Assembly: GCA_963727495.1 (NCBI GenBank)
Contig: CAVSGQ010000007.1
Coordinates: forward strand, 1,178,001-1,242,000
DNA: 64,000 bases
Direction of reading: 5' to 3'
Source of the DNA: Actinophytocola sp963727495
GTDB lineage: Bacteria; Actinomycetota; Actinomycetes; Mycobacteriales; Pseudonocardiaceae
Shown: piece by piece, positions 1-7,888 of the stretch
Layout: every line of letters starts with the position of its first letter
How positions within the stretch are numbered: position 1 is the first letter of the stretch
Notes under the pieces: model-generated
Seen by the model: only the letters and a program-made list of their open reading frames with translations
Told to the model about the DNA's origin: nothing
The model's database searches: none
Made by a program: the position numbers and the translations under genes

Positions 1-977
1 TCGGCGAGGCGGGGGTCGTTGCCGCGCAGCAGGGCCACCAGCGCCGGGGCGAGCAGACCGACGTCGGCGACCGCCAGGTTGAGGCCCTTGGCGCCGGTCG
101 GCGGCACGATGTGCGCGGCGTCGCCGGCAAGGAACAGCCGGCCGTGGCGCATGGGCGCCTGCACGAAGCTGCGCATCGGCAGCACGCTCTTCTCGGTGAT
201 CGGGCCGGGGGTCAGCGTCCAGCCGTCCTGGCCGTGGCCGAGCCGGGTGGCCAGCTGCGACCAGATCCGCTCGTCGGACCACTGCGCGATGTCGGTCCCG
301 GCCGGCACCTGCAGGTACAGCCGGCTGACCGTCGCCGAGCGCATGGAGTGCAGCGCGAAGCCGTCGGGGTGCCAGGCGTAGATCAGCTCGTCGGTCGACG
401 GCGCGACGTCGGCGAGCACGCCGAGCCAGGCGTGGTCGTAGACGCGCTCCCAGGTGCGCTTCGCCGAGCCCGGAACGGCGTCGCGGCTGGGCCCGAACGA
501 GCCGTCGCAGCCGACGACCACGTCCGCGTCGAGGCGGGTCGGCCGGCCGTCCACGCGGAACGTCACGTACGGCCGGTCGGTGCCGGCGTCGTGCACCGCG
601 GTGCCGGACACCTCGTAGAGCGGCCGGCGGCCCGCGGCGTCGGCGGCGCGGCCTAGGTCGCGCTGCAGCTCGGTCTGGCCGTACACCCACACGCCGTGCC
701 CGGTGAGGTCGACGAAGTCGAGGTGGTGGCGCTCCCCCGGCCACTGCAGGTGGATGCCCCGGTGCTGGTCCCCTTCGCGGTGGACCCGCTCGCCGAGTCC
801 GGCGGCGTCGAGCAGGCCCACCGTCGAGTGCTCCAGGATGCCGGCCCGGATCCGCGACTCGACGTACTCACGGCTGCGGGACTCCACCACCACGGAGTCC
901 ACGCCGTCGCGGGCGAGCAGGTGGGACAGCAGCAGCCCGGCGGGACCGGCGCCGATGATCGCGACCTCGGTTCGCAT
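1..977 (-). CDS. pobA: 4-hydroxybenzoate 3-monooxygenase, 3' end cut by window edge
   Basis: This FAD monooxygenase converts 4-hydroxybenzoate to protocatechuate with NAD(P)H and O2, feeding the beta-ketoadipate pathway in the cytoplasm. Read on the minus strand from ATG at 977, it opens with the dinucleotide-binding motif VAIIGAGPAG. The RIRAGILE segment, the DG motif (VVGCDGSFG) and the FAD-ribityl motif GRLFLAGDAAHIVPPTGAKG all follow the Pseudomonas PobA layout. About 325 codons are present of a usual 390 or so; the C-terminus lies left of position 1. An IclR-family regulator is encoded just upstream on the same strand, and a perfect inverted repeat lies in the promoter gap. The assignment is strong because motif order and local sequence match PobA rather than generic phenol hydroxylases. 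Confidence 0.93.
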   Translation of the reverse strand, partial: MRTEVAIIGAGPAGLLLSHLLARDGVDSVVVESRSREYVESRIRAGILEHSTVGLLDAAGLGERVHREGDQHRGIHLQWPGERHHLDFVDLTGHGVWVYGQTELQRDLGRAADAAGRRPLYEVSGTAVHDAGTDRPYVTFRVDGRPTRLDADVVVGCDGSFGPSRDAVPGSAKRTWERVYDHAWLGVLADVAPSTDELIYAWHPDGFALHSMRSATVSRLYLQVPAGTDIAQWSDERIWSQLATRLGHGQDGWTLTPGPITEKSVLPMRSFVQAPMRHGRLFLAGDAAHIVPPTGAKGLNLAVADVGLLAPALVALLRGNDPRLA

Positions 978-1018
978 GACCCCAGTCAAACCCGGCCGCC
1001 GGTCGGCGCACCATGCCC

Positions 1019-1039
1019 GGCTTCCGTCCAGCGGAAGCC
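1019..1039. promoter_or_regulatory. Inverted repeat in pobA promoter, probable IclR operator
   Basis: GGCTTCCG and CGGAAGCC form perfect 8-bp arms separated by five bases, about 42 bp upstream of the pobA start. IclR-type regulators of aromatic catabolism bind palindromes in their target promoters, and the adjacent gene encodes one. The palindrome is seen directly; the binding partner is inferred. Confidence 0.5.
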
Positions 1040-1104
1040 ACGCAGCGTGCTGAGCAACCCCGCCGGCGGGAGGCCGAGGCGCCGGGGGCGCCGGCATGGG
1101 TTGG

Positions 1105-1860
1105 TCAGTGCGCTCCCAGGCTGCGATCGATACCCCGGGCCGCCACCCGCAGGGCGGCCACCAGCCGCGGCACGTCGCGCCCGAGGTTCGGCACGACGAT
1201 GCCGAGCGCGGCGGTGACCGTGCCGTCCGGCGCGTGCACCGGGACTGCGACCGAGCAGGCGCCGAGGCTCATCTCCTCGCTGGTCCGCGCGAACCCGTCG
1301 CGCCGCACCCGGGCCAGCTCGGCGCGCAGCCGGCCGGGCTGGGTGACCGTGTAGGGCGTCACCCTGGTCAGGGAGCCCAGCACGGCGGCCCGCACGTCGT
1401 CCGGGGCGTGCGCGAGCAGCACCTTGCCCACCCCGGTGGCGTGCAGCGGCAGCCGCGCCCCGACCTCGCTGAGCACCGGCACCGACACGTGCCCGGCGAG
1501 CCGGTCCAGGTAGAGCGCCTCGGTGCCGTCGCGGACGGCGAGGTGCACGGTGGCCAGCGTCGCGCCGTAGAGGTCGTGCAGGAACGGCGAGGCGACCTGG
1601 CGCAGGCCCGACTGGACGGGCGCGAGCAGGCCCAGGTCCCACATCCGGCGACCGACGACGTACCGCCCCGACGGGTCACGCAGCAGCGCGCCCCATTCGA
1701 CCAGGTCGCCGACGATGCGGTGGGCCGTGGACAGCGGCAGGCCCGCCCGGCGGGCGGCCTCGGTGAGCGTCAGCGTCCGGTGCGCGGCGTCGAACGCCCC
1801 GAGCAGGGCGAGCACCCGGGAGGTGACCGTCGTTCCCCGCCGCCCACCGTTGCCCGCCAC
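1105..1860 (-). CDS. IclR family transcriptional regulator (PobR-like by context)
   Basis: This is a 251-residue IclR-type DNA-binding regulator. An N-terminal winged helix-turn-helix (about residues 12-70, LTLTEAARRAGLPLSTAHRI) precedes the IclR effector-binding domain (about 80-250), which contains the characteristic LPLHATGVGKVLLAH segment. Length is typical of the family. It is encoded directly upstream of pobA on the same strand, with 127 bases between them, so control of 4-hydroxybenzoate catabolism is likely but not proven. A perfect 9-bp-arm palindrome lies 17 bases upstream of its start and suggests autoregulation. The sugar transporter behind it could be an alternative target. Confidence 0.88.
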   Translation of the reverse strand: MAGNGGRRGTTVTSRVLALLGAFDAAHRTLTLTEAARRAGLPLSTAHRIVGDLVEWGALLRDPSGRYVVGRRMWDLGLLAPVQSGLRQVASPFLHDLYGATLATVHLAVRDGTEALYLDRLAGHVSVPVLSEVGARLPLHATGVGKVLLAHAPDDVRAAVLGSLTRVTPYTVTQPGRLRAELARVRRDGFARTSEEMSLGACSVAVPVHAPDGTVTAALGIVVPNLGRDVPRLVAALRVAARGIDRSLGAH

Positions 1861-1876
1861 CGCTCACCTCCGTCGC

Positions 1877-1897
1877 CGTGTGGACCCAGTCCACACG
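1877..1897. promoter_or_regulatory. Palindrome upstream of the IclR gene
   Basis: CGTGTGGAC and GTCCACACG form perfect 9-bp arms around three bases. It sits between the end of the sugar transporter gene and the start of the iclR-type gene. It could be an autoregulatory operator or a short terminator hairpin for the transporter mRNA; no T-run follows on the minus strand. Confidence 0.45.
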
Positions 1898-1932
1898 TCA
1901 CGGCGCGGCGGCGCCATCGCGCCCCGCGGGCC

Positions 1933-3327
1933 TCAGCCCTTCGACGGGGCCGCGGTGCCCGCGTGGGTCAGGTCCCGCTGGATCTGCTCGAGGCTGCGGC
2001 CCTTCGTCTCCGGCACCCGCCGCCAGAAGTACAGCAACGCGAGCACGCTGATGCCGGCGTAGAGGTAGAAGGTCGCCGGCCGGGAGATCCACTCGATGAG
2101 CGACAGGAACGTCACCGACACGAGGAAGTTCGCCGCCCAGTTCACCGCGGTCGTCACCGACATGGCCTTGCTGCGCACCGCCAGCGGGTAGATCTCCGAG
2201 ATCATCAGCCAGAACACCGGACCGAGACCGATGGCGAACGACGCGATGTAGAGCATCAGCGCGCCCAGCGCGAGCCAGGGCGCGTTCTGCTGCAGGCCCG
2301 GGACCTGGAAGAACAGGCCCAGCACGAGGAGCCCGACGATCAGCCCCGCGGTACCGGTGAACAGCAGCCCGCGCCGCCCGACCCGGTCCAGCAGCAACAC
2401 CGCGAACACGGTGAACACGACGTTGGTCAGGCCCACGAAGACCGTCTGCGCGATCGCCCCGCCCGCGCCGAGACCGGTCGCGGACAGGATCGTCGGCGCG
2501 TAGTAGATGACGGTGTTGACCCCGACGAACTGCTGCGCCGCGGCCAGCCCCACGCCCAGCAACAGCAGCGGCCGGATCCGCGGCATCAACAGCGTCCGCG
2601 GACCGCTGCCACGCTCCCGCTCGACGGAGTCCTCGATGTCGCGCAGCTCGGCCGGGACGTCGGCGTGCGGGTCGCCGCGCCGCAGCCGGTCCAGCACCGA
2701 CCGTGCCTGCTCCACCCGCCCGTTGGCGACGAGCCAGCGCGGCGAGTACGGCACCGTCAGCATGCCCACGACCAGCACGGCCCCCGGCAGCGCGGCGATT
2801 CCGAGCATCCACCGCCAGTTGCCGGCGACCCCGCTGAACAGGTAGTTCACCACGTATGACACCGAGATGCCGACGGTGATCGCGAGCTGGTTGAACGAGG
2901 TCAGCCCGCCGCGGATGCGCGGCGGCGCCAGCTCCGAGATGTACATCGGGCTCACGAACGACGCCGTGCCGACCGAGAAGCCGAGCAGGAACCGGAACGC
3001 GACCAGCATCGGCACGTTCACCGCGAACGCGCAGCCCAGTGCCGCCAGGAAGTAGACGCTGCCGGAGATGATCTTCGTTCGGCGGCGGCTGATCCGGTCG
3101 GCGAGCCAGCCGGATGCCAGCGCCCCGACCAGCGCGCCGACGAGCAGGACGCTCACGATCAGCTCCTGCTCGAACGTACCTGCCGACAGGTCGTCCTTGA
3201 TGTAGAGCAGGGCACCGGAGATGACACCGGTGTCGTAGCCGAACAGCAGCCCGCCCACCGCCGCGATCAACGCGATCCAGGCGATCAGCCGATTGTTTCC
3301 CTCCCGGAGTGACGACACGAAGTTCAT
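1933..3327 (-). CDS. MFS sugar:proton symporter (XylE/IolT/GalP type)
   Basis: This 464-residue major facilitator imports a monosaccharide or polyol with protons. Sugar porter signatures are visible: GGLLFGYDTGVISGAL near residue 25, the loop motif GWLADRISRRRTKI, PRWLV followed by a large cytoplasmic loop, the helix-7 motif QQFVGVNTVIYYAPT, and PETKGRSLEQIQ at the C-terminus. Twelve membrane segments are expected. The substrate cannot be decided; xylose, glucose and inositol porters share these motifs. The ATG start places the first helix at about residue 15. The promoter gap contains two GGTACC-centred sites in inverted orientation (3329-3339 and 3413-3423). Confidence 0.92.
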   Translation of the reverse strand: MNFVSSLREGNNRLIAWIALIAAVGGLLFGYDTGVISGALLYIKDDLSAGTFEQELIVSVLLVGALVGALASGWLADRISRRRTKIISGSVYFLAALGCAFAVNVPMLVAFRFLLGFSVGTASFVSPMYISELAPPRIRGGLTSFNQLAITVGISVSYVVNYLFSGVAGNWRWMLGIAALPGAVLVVGMLTVPYSPRWLVANGRVEQARSVLDRLRRGDPHADVPAELRDIEDSVERERGSGPRTLLMPRIRPLLLLGVGLAAAQQFVGVNTVIYYAPTILSATGLGAGGAIAQTVFVGLTNVVFTVFAVLLLDRVGRRGLLFTGTAGLIVGLLVLGLFFQVPGLQQNAPWLALGALMLYIASFAIGLGPVFWLMISEIYPLAVRSKAMSVTTAVNWAANFLVSVTFLSLIEWISRPATFYLYAGISVLALLYFWRRVPETKGRSLEQIQRDLTHAGTAAPSKG

Positions 3328-3458
3328 GCGAGGTACCGCTTTCCCTAGTCCTGCACCGACTTTGGGAATGCGCTACCCGCGCCGCGGCGCGTCAAACGAA
3401 GGGGTCAGGCCTCGGTACCTTGCGGTTGTCTGACGGGGCGCCGGCGGGTGCCGCACGG

Positions 3459-3890
3459 TCAGCCGGACAGCCGGCCGGGGGTGTCCAGCGCAGCACCGTC
3501 CAGCTGCGCGCTGTCCACCGACAGCACCGGGCTCAGCGGCGTCTGCTGCTGGAATGCCAGCCGCCACCGGCCGGCGACGCGGCGGTAGACGCTGGTGCAC
3601 TGCGCGCGGTAGGACGTGACGTCCTTGGGCCGGCTCATCGTGGCGCGGTAGGTGAGCACCGCCGCACCCGTGCCCAGCGAGACGAGCTGAGGGTCTTCGA
3701 TCTCGAAGTCCTGCCACGGCACGACGTTGAGCCACGACTCGAGCGCGTCGGCGCGGTCGAGCACCATGCCGGGCAGCACCAGGACCATGTCGTCGGCGAG
3801 CATCCGCTCGTAGTACTCGGCGGCGCCGTCCGAGGTCAGCGCCGCCCAGCCTCTCCGTTCGAGGGCCAGTAACTCGTCCTTCACGGTCAC
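3459..3890 (-). CDS. NTF2-like (SnoaL/DUF4440) small protein
   Basis: This 143-residue protein has the NTF2-like cone fold pattern: an N-terminal helix (LALERRGWAALTSDGAAEYY), a MLADDMVLVLPGMVL strand pair, and later strands ending in VYRRVAGRWRLAFQQQTPL. Family members are small hydrolases, isomerases or non-enzymatic binding proteins, so no reaction can be assigned. The GTG start overlaps the stop of the upstream gene by four bases (GTGA) and follows AGGAG by five bases, which implies translational coupling. The sequence reads in frame further upstream, but the Shine-Dalgarno position and the overlap decide this start. Confidence 0.75.
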   Translation of the reverse strand: MTVKDELLALERRGWAALTSDGAAEYYERMLADDMVLVLPGMVLDRADALESWLNVVPWQDFEIEDPQLVSLGTGAAVLTYRATMSRPKDVTSYRAQCTSVYRRVAGRWRLAFQQQTPLSPVLSVDSAQLDGAALDTPGRLSG

Positions 3891-4429
3891 GCACGCTCCT
3901 TGCCGGTCCGGCACAGCAGGTCGGCGAGCACGCCGAGCTCGCTGGAGGTCCGGCCGCCGAGCAGCACCACCTCGTCGAGCGCCTCGCGGTCGTCCACCCG
4001 CGCGGTGAGCCGCCGGGCGTGCTTGCGTGTGGTGACGCCGATCGTCGCGCCGGCCGCCACGATGTCGGACAGGCCGAGGAAGCACTGCGCGGGGACGGCG
4101 ACGTCCAGCGCGAGCACGGCGGGCTCCAGCACGCGCACCGCGAGCCGCAGCTCCGCCCGCTGTGCGTTCTCGACCGACCACCAGCAGTGACTGTTCGTGA
4201 TGGTGTCGAGGGGGGAGCGCGGCGTGCCCAGCAGGTCCGACAGCTCTCCCACGGCCGGGGTACCCGGCACGACCACGACGAACACGGGCCACGGATCGGC
4301 CTCGTCGCGCGCGGCCTCGACGTCCCCGGTGCCGCTGGGCCACAGGACGAGCGTCTCCACCGCCTCGACCTCGACGGCTCCGGTGACCGTGTCGTCCTCC
4401 CGTGCGGCCTGTGACCTGGTGTGGGTCAT
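3887..4429 (-). CDS. Hypothetical protein, 180 aa
   Basis: I do not recognise this family. The protein is soluble, acidic at the N-terminus and alternates hydrophobic beta-like stretches (TLVLWPSG, WPVFVVVVPG, AVLALDVAVP) with charged helices. The start is supported by a GAGGAGGGG site nine bases upstream. It is the first gene of a two-gene operon, overlapping the NTF2-like gene by four bases, so the two products probably act together. Confidence 0.65.
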   Translation of the reverse strand: MTHTRSQAAREDDTVTGAVEVEAVETLVLWPSGTGDVEAARDEADPWPVFVVVVPGTPAVGELSDLLGTPRSPLDTITNSHCWWSVENAQRAELRLAVRVLEPAVLALDVAVPAQCFLGLSDIVAAGATIGVTTRKHARRLTARVDDREALDEVVLLGGRTSSELGVLADLLCRTGKERA

Positions 4430-4558
4430 GCTCGACGTCCCCCTCCTCGCGACGCTGACGTTCCGGTCTCTCCGATTCTGGTCCGAACCCGGCCGCGAAA
4501 CCGCCGTGCACGGAGAGTGTCAGAAAACCGCAAGACGGCGCGCCGTCCGGGGAACCGG

Positions 4559-4828
4559 TCACCGGTGCGGGGGACGCTCCGCTTCCCGGGCAGGTCCCCG
4601 GCCCGGGCCGGGTGCCGGGAAGCTCAGCAGCCCGAGCGCCACCACGAGCACCCCGCAGAGGACGTCGTTGATCGTCGCCCGCGCGGGAACCCCGGCCGGA
4701 TGGTAAGCCAGCGCGAACGGGGCGATGGCCAGCCAGACACCCAGGGTGACCAACCCGATCCGGGCCCACCGGTGCGCCTGCCGCCCGGCCGGCGTCCGGT
4801 CGCGCACGGGGGCATCAGGGGATCTCAT
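4559..4828 (-). CDS. Small two-helix membrane protein, SPW-repeat like
   Basis: The 89-residue product has two hydrophobic segments (ARIGLVTLGVWLAIAPFALA and a C-terminal one ending VVALGLLSF) with an Asn between them. This matches the SPW-repeat membrane family, which has no known biochemical role. ATG 4828 is chosen because GGAAGGGA lies just upstream; the in-frame GTG 15 bases earlier would lack a ribosome site. A palindrome GACGGCGCGCCGTC lies 12 bases past the stop, at 4534-4547, and may end the transcript. Confidence 0.6.
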   Translation of the reverse strand: MRSPDAPVRDRTPAGRQAHRWARIGLVTLGVWLAIAPFALAYHPAGVPARATINDVLCGVLVVALGLLSFPAPGPGRGPAREAERPPHR

Positions 4829-4951
4829 GTGGTTCCCTTCCACTCGACGCGGGCTTTCACCCAGTCATAGTCGGGCCGCCCGCCGCGTCACCACGCGTCC
4901 CGCCGCCATCCGTCCGGATCGTCAGGCAACCGTCAGGTCGACCACCGAGCG

Positions 4952-4964
4952 GTCCACTGTGGAC
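4952..4964. promoter_or_regulatory. Palindrome GTCCACTGTGGAC upstream of the cupin gene
   Basis: This is a perfect 6-bp-arm palindrome around one base, 26 bases before the cupin GTG start. A related TCCACCGTGGA occurs at 6891-6901, just before the sigma factor gene. Both may be operators for one regulator, but chance is not excluded for such short palindromes. Confidence 0.3.
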
Positions 4965-4990
4965 TCAACGGTGCGGCTACCATCGCGGTC

Positions 4991-5512
4991 GTGCCTGACG
5001 AGGATGTCGCGGACATCGCCGCGCGGTACGGGTTGGCCCCGCTCCCGGTGGAGGGCGGCCTGTTCCGGCGGACGTGGGCGGGGCCGCCCGGCGCGGACGG
5101 CCGGCCGGCCGGTTCCGCGATCATCGCGCTGTTCTCGGTCGAGGACGACCTGTTCTCGGCGATGCACCGGCTGCCGCTCGACGAGGTGTGGCACTTCTAC
5201 CGCGGCGACCCGCTGGAACTGCTGCTGCTCGACCCGCACCGCGATGGGCCGGGCCGCACGCGGGTCGAGGTGCTCGGGCCCGGCACCGGCCAGCACGTCC
5301 AGCTCACCGTCCCGGCCGGGACCTGGATGGGCGCGCGGGTGGCGGCCGGCGGGCGCTGGACGCTGTGCGGCACCACGATGGCCCCCGGCTTCGTGCCCGC
5401 CGACTACGAGGGCGGCGACGCCGGCGAGCTGACCGCCCGGTTCCCCGAGGCGGCCGAGCGGATCCGGGCGCTGTGCCGGCCCGGCACGGCCCTGCGGCTC
5501 GCCGATGAGTGA
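4991..5512 (+). CDS. DUF985 cupin family protein
   Basis: The 173-residue protein belongs to the DUF985 single-domain cupins. The pattern is clear: an N-terminal GLAPLPVEGGLFRRTW segment, IIALFSVEDDLFSAMHRL, then DEVWHFYRGDPLELLLL carrying the cupin His and Glu positions, and a later WTLCGTTMAPGF strand. Family members have a beta-barrel with a possible metal or sugar site; no catalytic role is established. GTG at 4991 is the start. The 3' end overlaps the downstream SDR gene by eight bases, so the pair is translationally coupled. Confidence 0.82.
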   Translation: MPDEDVADIAARYGLAPLPVEGGLFRRTWAGPPGADGRPAGSAIIALFSVEDDLFSAMHRLPLDEVWHFYRGDPLELLLLDPHRDGPGRTRVEVLGPGTGQHVQLTVPAGTWMGARVAAGGRWTLCGTTMAPGFVPADYEGGDAGELTARFPEAAERIRALCRPGTALRLADE

Positions 5513-6278
5513 CCCGTCGCTGCCCGGCCTGGCCGGCACGGTGACCCTGGTGACCGGCGCCAGCGGCACCATCGGCGGCGGCATCGCGCTCCGCTTCGCC
5601 GCGGCCGGCAGCGCGGTCGCCGTGCACTACCACCGTGAACGCGCCCGCGCCGAGGCCGTCGCGGAGGCGATCCGGGCGGCCGGCGGGACGGCCCGCTGCC
5701 TGGCCGCCGACCTCACCGACGACGAGGCGTGCCACGCGCTCGTCGAGGACGCCGCGTCCTGGTCCGGCCGGCTCGACGCCCTGGTCAACAACGCCGGCAT
5801 CCAGCCCGTCGCCGATCTCGCCGGCATGCCGGTGAGCGCCTGGCGCAAGATGCTCGAGGCGAACCTGACCGGCGCGTTCTCCTGCACGCAGGCCGCCGCC
5901 GGGGTGATGCGGGCGGCCGGCGGGGGCAGCGTCACCCACATCGCGTCCATCGAGGCGAGCAGGCCCGCCGCGGGTCACGCCCACTACGCCAGCGCGAAGG
6001 CCGCGCTCGTCATGCACGCCCGCGCCGCGGCCCTGGAGTACGGCCCCGCGGGCATCCGCGTCAACACCGTCTCCCCCGGGCTCGTCGACCGCCCGGGACT
6101 CGCCGCGGACTGGCCGGACGGGGTCGACCGCTGGCGGCGGGCCGCCCCGCTGGGCCGCCTCGGTGAGCCGGCGGACATCGGCAACGCGTGCGTGTTCCTC
6201 GCCTCGCCGCTCGCCGCCTGGATCACCGGCCACGACCTCGTCGTCGACGGCGGCGTCGGCACCAACCCGGGCTGGTGA
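5505..6278 (+). CDS. SDR family oxidoreductase
   Basis: This is a 257-residue classical short-chain dehydrogenase/reductase. The cofactor motif TGASGTIGGGIA lies near residue 18, the structural NNAG motif near residue 92, the catalytic Ser in THIASIEAS near 148 and the catalytic YASAK near 161. PG after the sheet and DGGVGTNPGW at the end complete the fold. H and R residues after the second strand (HYHRER) suggest NADP preference. The closest common annotations would be 3-oxoacyl-ACP reductase or glucose dehydrogenase like, but the substrate is unknown. It overlaps the cupin gene and meets the UspA gene tail to tail with a 10-base gap. Confidence 0.88.
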   Translation: MSDPSLPGLAGTVTLVTGASGTIGGGIALRFAAAGSAVAVHYHRERARAEAVAEAIRAAGGTARCLAADLTDDEACHALVEDAASWSGRLDALVNNAGIQPVADLAGMPVSAWRKMLEANLTGAFSCTQAAAGVMRAAGGGSVTHIASIEASRPAAGHAHYASAKAALVMHARAAALEYGPAGIRVNTVSPGLVDRPGLAADWPDGVDRWRRAAPLGRLGEPADIGNACVFLASPLAAWITGHDLVVDGGVGTNPGW

Positions 6279-6288
6279 GCGCGGCCGG

Positions 6289-6747
6289 TCAGTGCACCGG
6301 TTGCACCGCCGGCTCGGTCTGCGGAACGACCGCCACCGGCACGCTGGCGTGGCGCACGCAGTAGAAGCCGATCGAGCCGAGCCCCGAGGACCCCCAGTGG
6401 GCCTCGTGCGCGCCGAGCACCAGCAGCGAGGCGCCCCGGGCCGCCTCGACCAGCACCGGGCCCGGTCTTCCCTCCATGCTGAGCCGGACCACCGGCACCG
6501 GCGCGCCGACGTGCTCGCGGGCGGTGGTGATCGCGGTGTCCAGCAGCGCGTGGGAGTCGGCCCGCAGGTCGCGGCGGGACGTCCACACGAAGTCGCGCGC
6601 GGTCCCGATCGACCACGCGTGCACGACGTGCACGGGACAGCCGCGCACCCCCGCCTCGGTGATCGCCCACCGAAGGGCGAGCTGTGCCGGATGCGACCCG
6701 TCGACCCCGACGACGATCGCGGGCTGTGCAGAGCGTGCACTGGTCAT
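6289..6747 (-). CDS. Universal stress protein, single UspA domain
   Basis: The 152-residue protein is a UspA-fold nucleotide-binding stress protein. It starts with IVVGVDGSHPAQLALRWA and ends with the glycine-rich phosphate-binding region LGAHEAHWGSSGLGSIGFY followed by VPVAVVP. The start at 6747 gives a nine-base gap after GAGG; an ATG six bases upstream is too close to that site. A candidate DosR/DevR-like box lies about 90 bases upstream. Family members are induced in hypoxia or stasis in mycobacteria. Confidence 0.85.
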   Translation of the reverse strand: MTSARSAQPAIVVGVDGSHPAQLALRWAITEAGVRGCPVHVVHAWSIGTARDFVWTSRRDLRADSHALLDTAITTAREHVGAPVPVVRLSMEGRPGPVLVEAARGASLLVLGAHEAHWGSSGLGSIGFYCVRHASVPVAVVPQTEPAVQPVH

Positions 6748-6833
6748 GGTCATCGACCTCGCTCGAAGCTGCGCACGGCGTGGCACTCTCGTCCGCCATG
6801 CCACAGCCTGCCCCTCACGGCCGCGCCGCGCCA

Positions 6834-6847
6834 GGGACCAACGGCGC
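6834..6847. promoter_or_regulatory. Weak DosR/DevR-like box upstream of the UspA gene
   Basis: GGGACCAACGGCGC keeps the GGGAC half and the CGGC core seen at the better boxes at 21307, 22634 and 45870. It lies in the divergent gap between the UspA gene and the sigma factor gene. The second half is poorly conserved, so this is tentative. Confidence 0.3.
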
Positions 6848-6915
6848 GGCGGTGACTGCTTTCGGCTCTGACCCGGCGGGCACGCGCGGATCCACCGTGG
6901 ACTGGGGTGATCGAG

Positions 6916-7875
6916 ATGACCGAAACGACGAGCCGCGGCGACCCGGACCTGGTTCGCCTCTACCTCAACGAGATCGGGGCGATCCCGCTGCTGACCGCGG
7001 AGCAGGAGGTGGACCTGGCCCGGCGCATCGAGGCAGGCGTGTACGCGGAGGCGCTGCTGACGACCAGCCCCCGCCGAGGGCGGCGGGGGCGGCAGAGGCG
7101 GGACCTCGAGGCCGTCGCCCGGGACGGCCGGCGCGCCAAGGCGGACATGATCCGCGCCAACCTGCGCCTGGTGGTGGCCGTGGTCAGGCAGCACAACCGC
7201 GGGCGGCTGGCGATGCCGGACGCGATCCAGGAGGGCAACCTCGGCCTGATCCGGGCCGTGGAGAAGTTCGACTACACCAAGGGGTACAAGTTCTCCACCT
7301 ACGCCACGTGGTGGATCCGCCAGGCCCTCGACCGCGGCGCCGCACACGCCAGGACCGTGCGGCTGCCGGTGCACGTCGAGGAGGAGGTCAGCACGGTCCG
7401 CGCGGCGGAACACGAGCTGGCCGGCCGGCTGGGCCGTGATCCCACCGCGGAGGAGATCGCCGACGCGACCGGGCGGTCCGCGCGGCGGGTGGGCGAGCTG
7501 GAACGGCTCTCCCAGCAGACGGTCAGCCTGGACGTGCCGGCCGGGGCGGACGCCGAGGGGATGCCGTTCGGCGAGCTCATCGAGGACGCCGAGCTGACGC
7601 CGACGCCCGACGTCGCCGAGCACGAGGCACTCGCCGTCGCCGTCCGGGAGGCGGTGGCACACCTGCCGCCACGCGAGGCCCGCGCGATCACCCTGCGGTA
7701 CGGGCTGCGGACCGGGCAGGCCGAGACGCTGCGGGAGATCGCCGACGAGCTGCACGTCAGCCGGGAGCGCGCGCGCCAGCTGCTGCTGCGCGCGCTGCGC
7801 CGGATGCGGGACGCGGACTGGGAGCCGCCGCTGGCCGGCTGGGCCGAACCGCACGGGCACGACGGCGCCGCGTGA
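6916..7875 (+). CDS. Sigma-70 family RNA polymerase sigma factor (primary-like, group 1/2)
   Basis: The 319-residue protein is an HrdB/SigB-like principal-type sigma factor. Region 1.2 (VRLYLNEIGAIPLLTAEQE) is followed by region 2 at about residues 75-145, with DAIQEGNLGLIRAVEKFDY and KFSTYATWWIRQA, then region 3, and region 4 at about 250-305 with LPPREARAITLRYGL and ADELHVSRERARQLL. There is no long acidic 1.1 extension, so it is probably a non-essential paralogue rather than the housekeeping factor. ATG 6916 is preferred over GTG 6907. Region 2.4 has RGAAHARTVRLPVH rather than the usual ITRAMADQ form, so its promoter preference may differ. The stop is 13 bases from the tail of the chemoreceptor gene. 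Confidence 0.9.
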   Translation: MTETTSRGDPDLVRLYLNEIGAIPLLTAEQEVDLARRIEAGVYAEALLTTSPRRGRRGRQRRDLEAVARDGRRAKADMIRANLRLVVAVVRQHNRGRLAMPDAIQEGNLGLIRAVEKFDYTKGYKFSTYATWWIRQALDRGAAHARTVRLPVHVEEEVSTVRAAEHELAGRLGRDPTAEEIADATGRSARRVGELERLSQQTVSLDVPAGADAEGMPFGELIEDAELTPTPDVAEHEALAVAVREAVAHLPPREARAITLRYGLRTGQAETLREIADELHVSRERARQLLLRALRRMRDADWEPPLAGWAEPHGHDGAA

Positions 7876-7888
7876 GCCCGCCCGCGGG

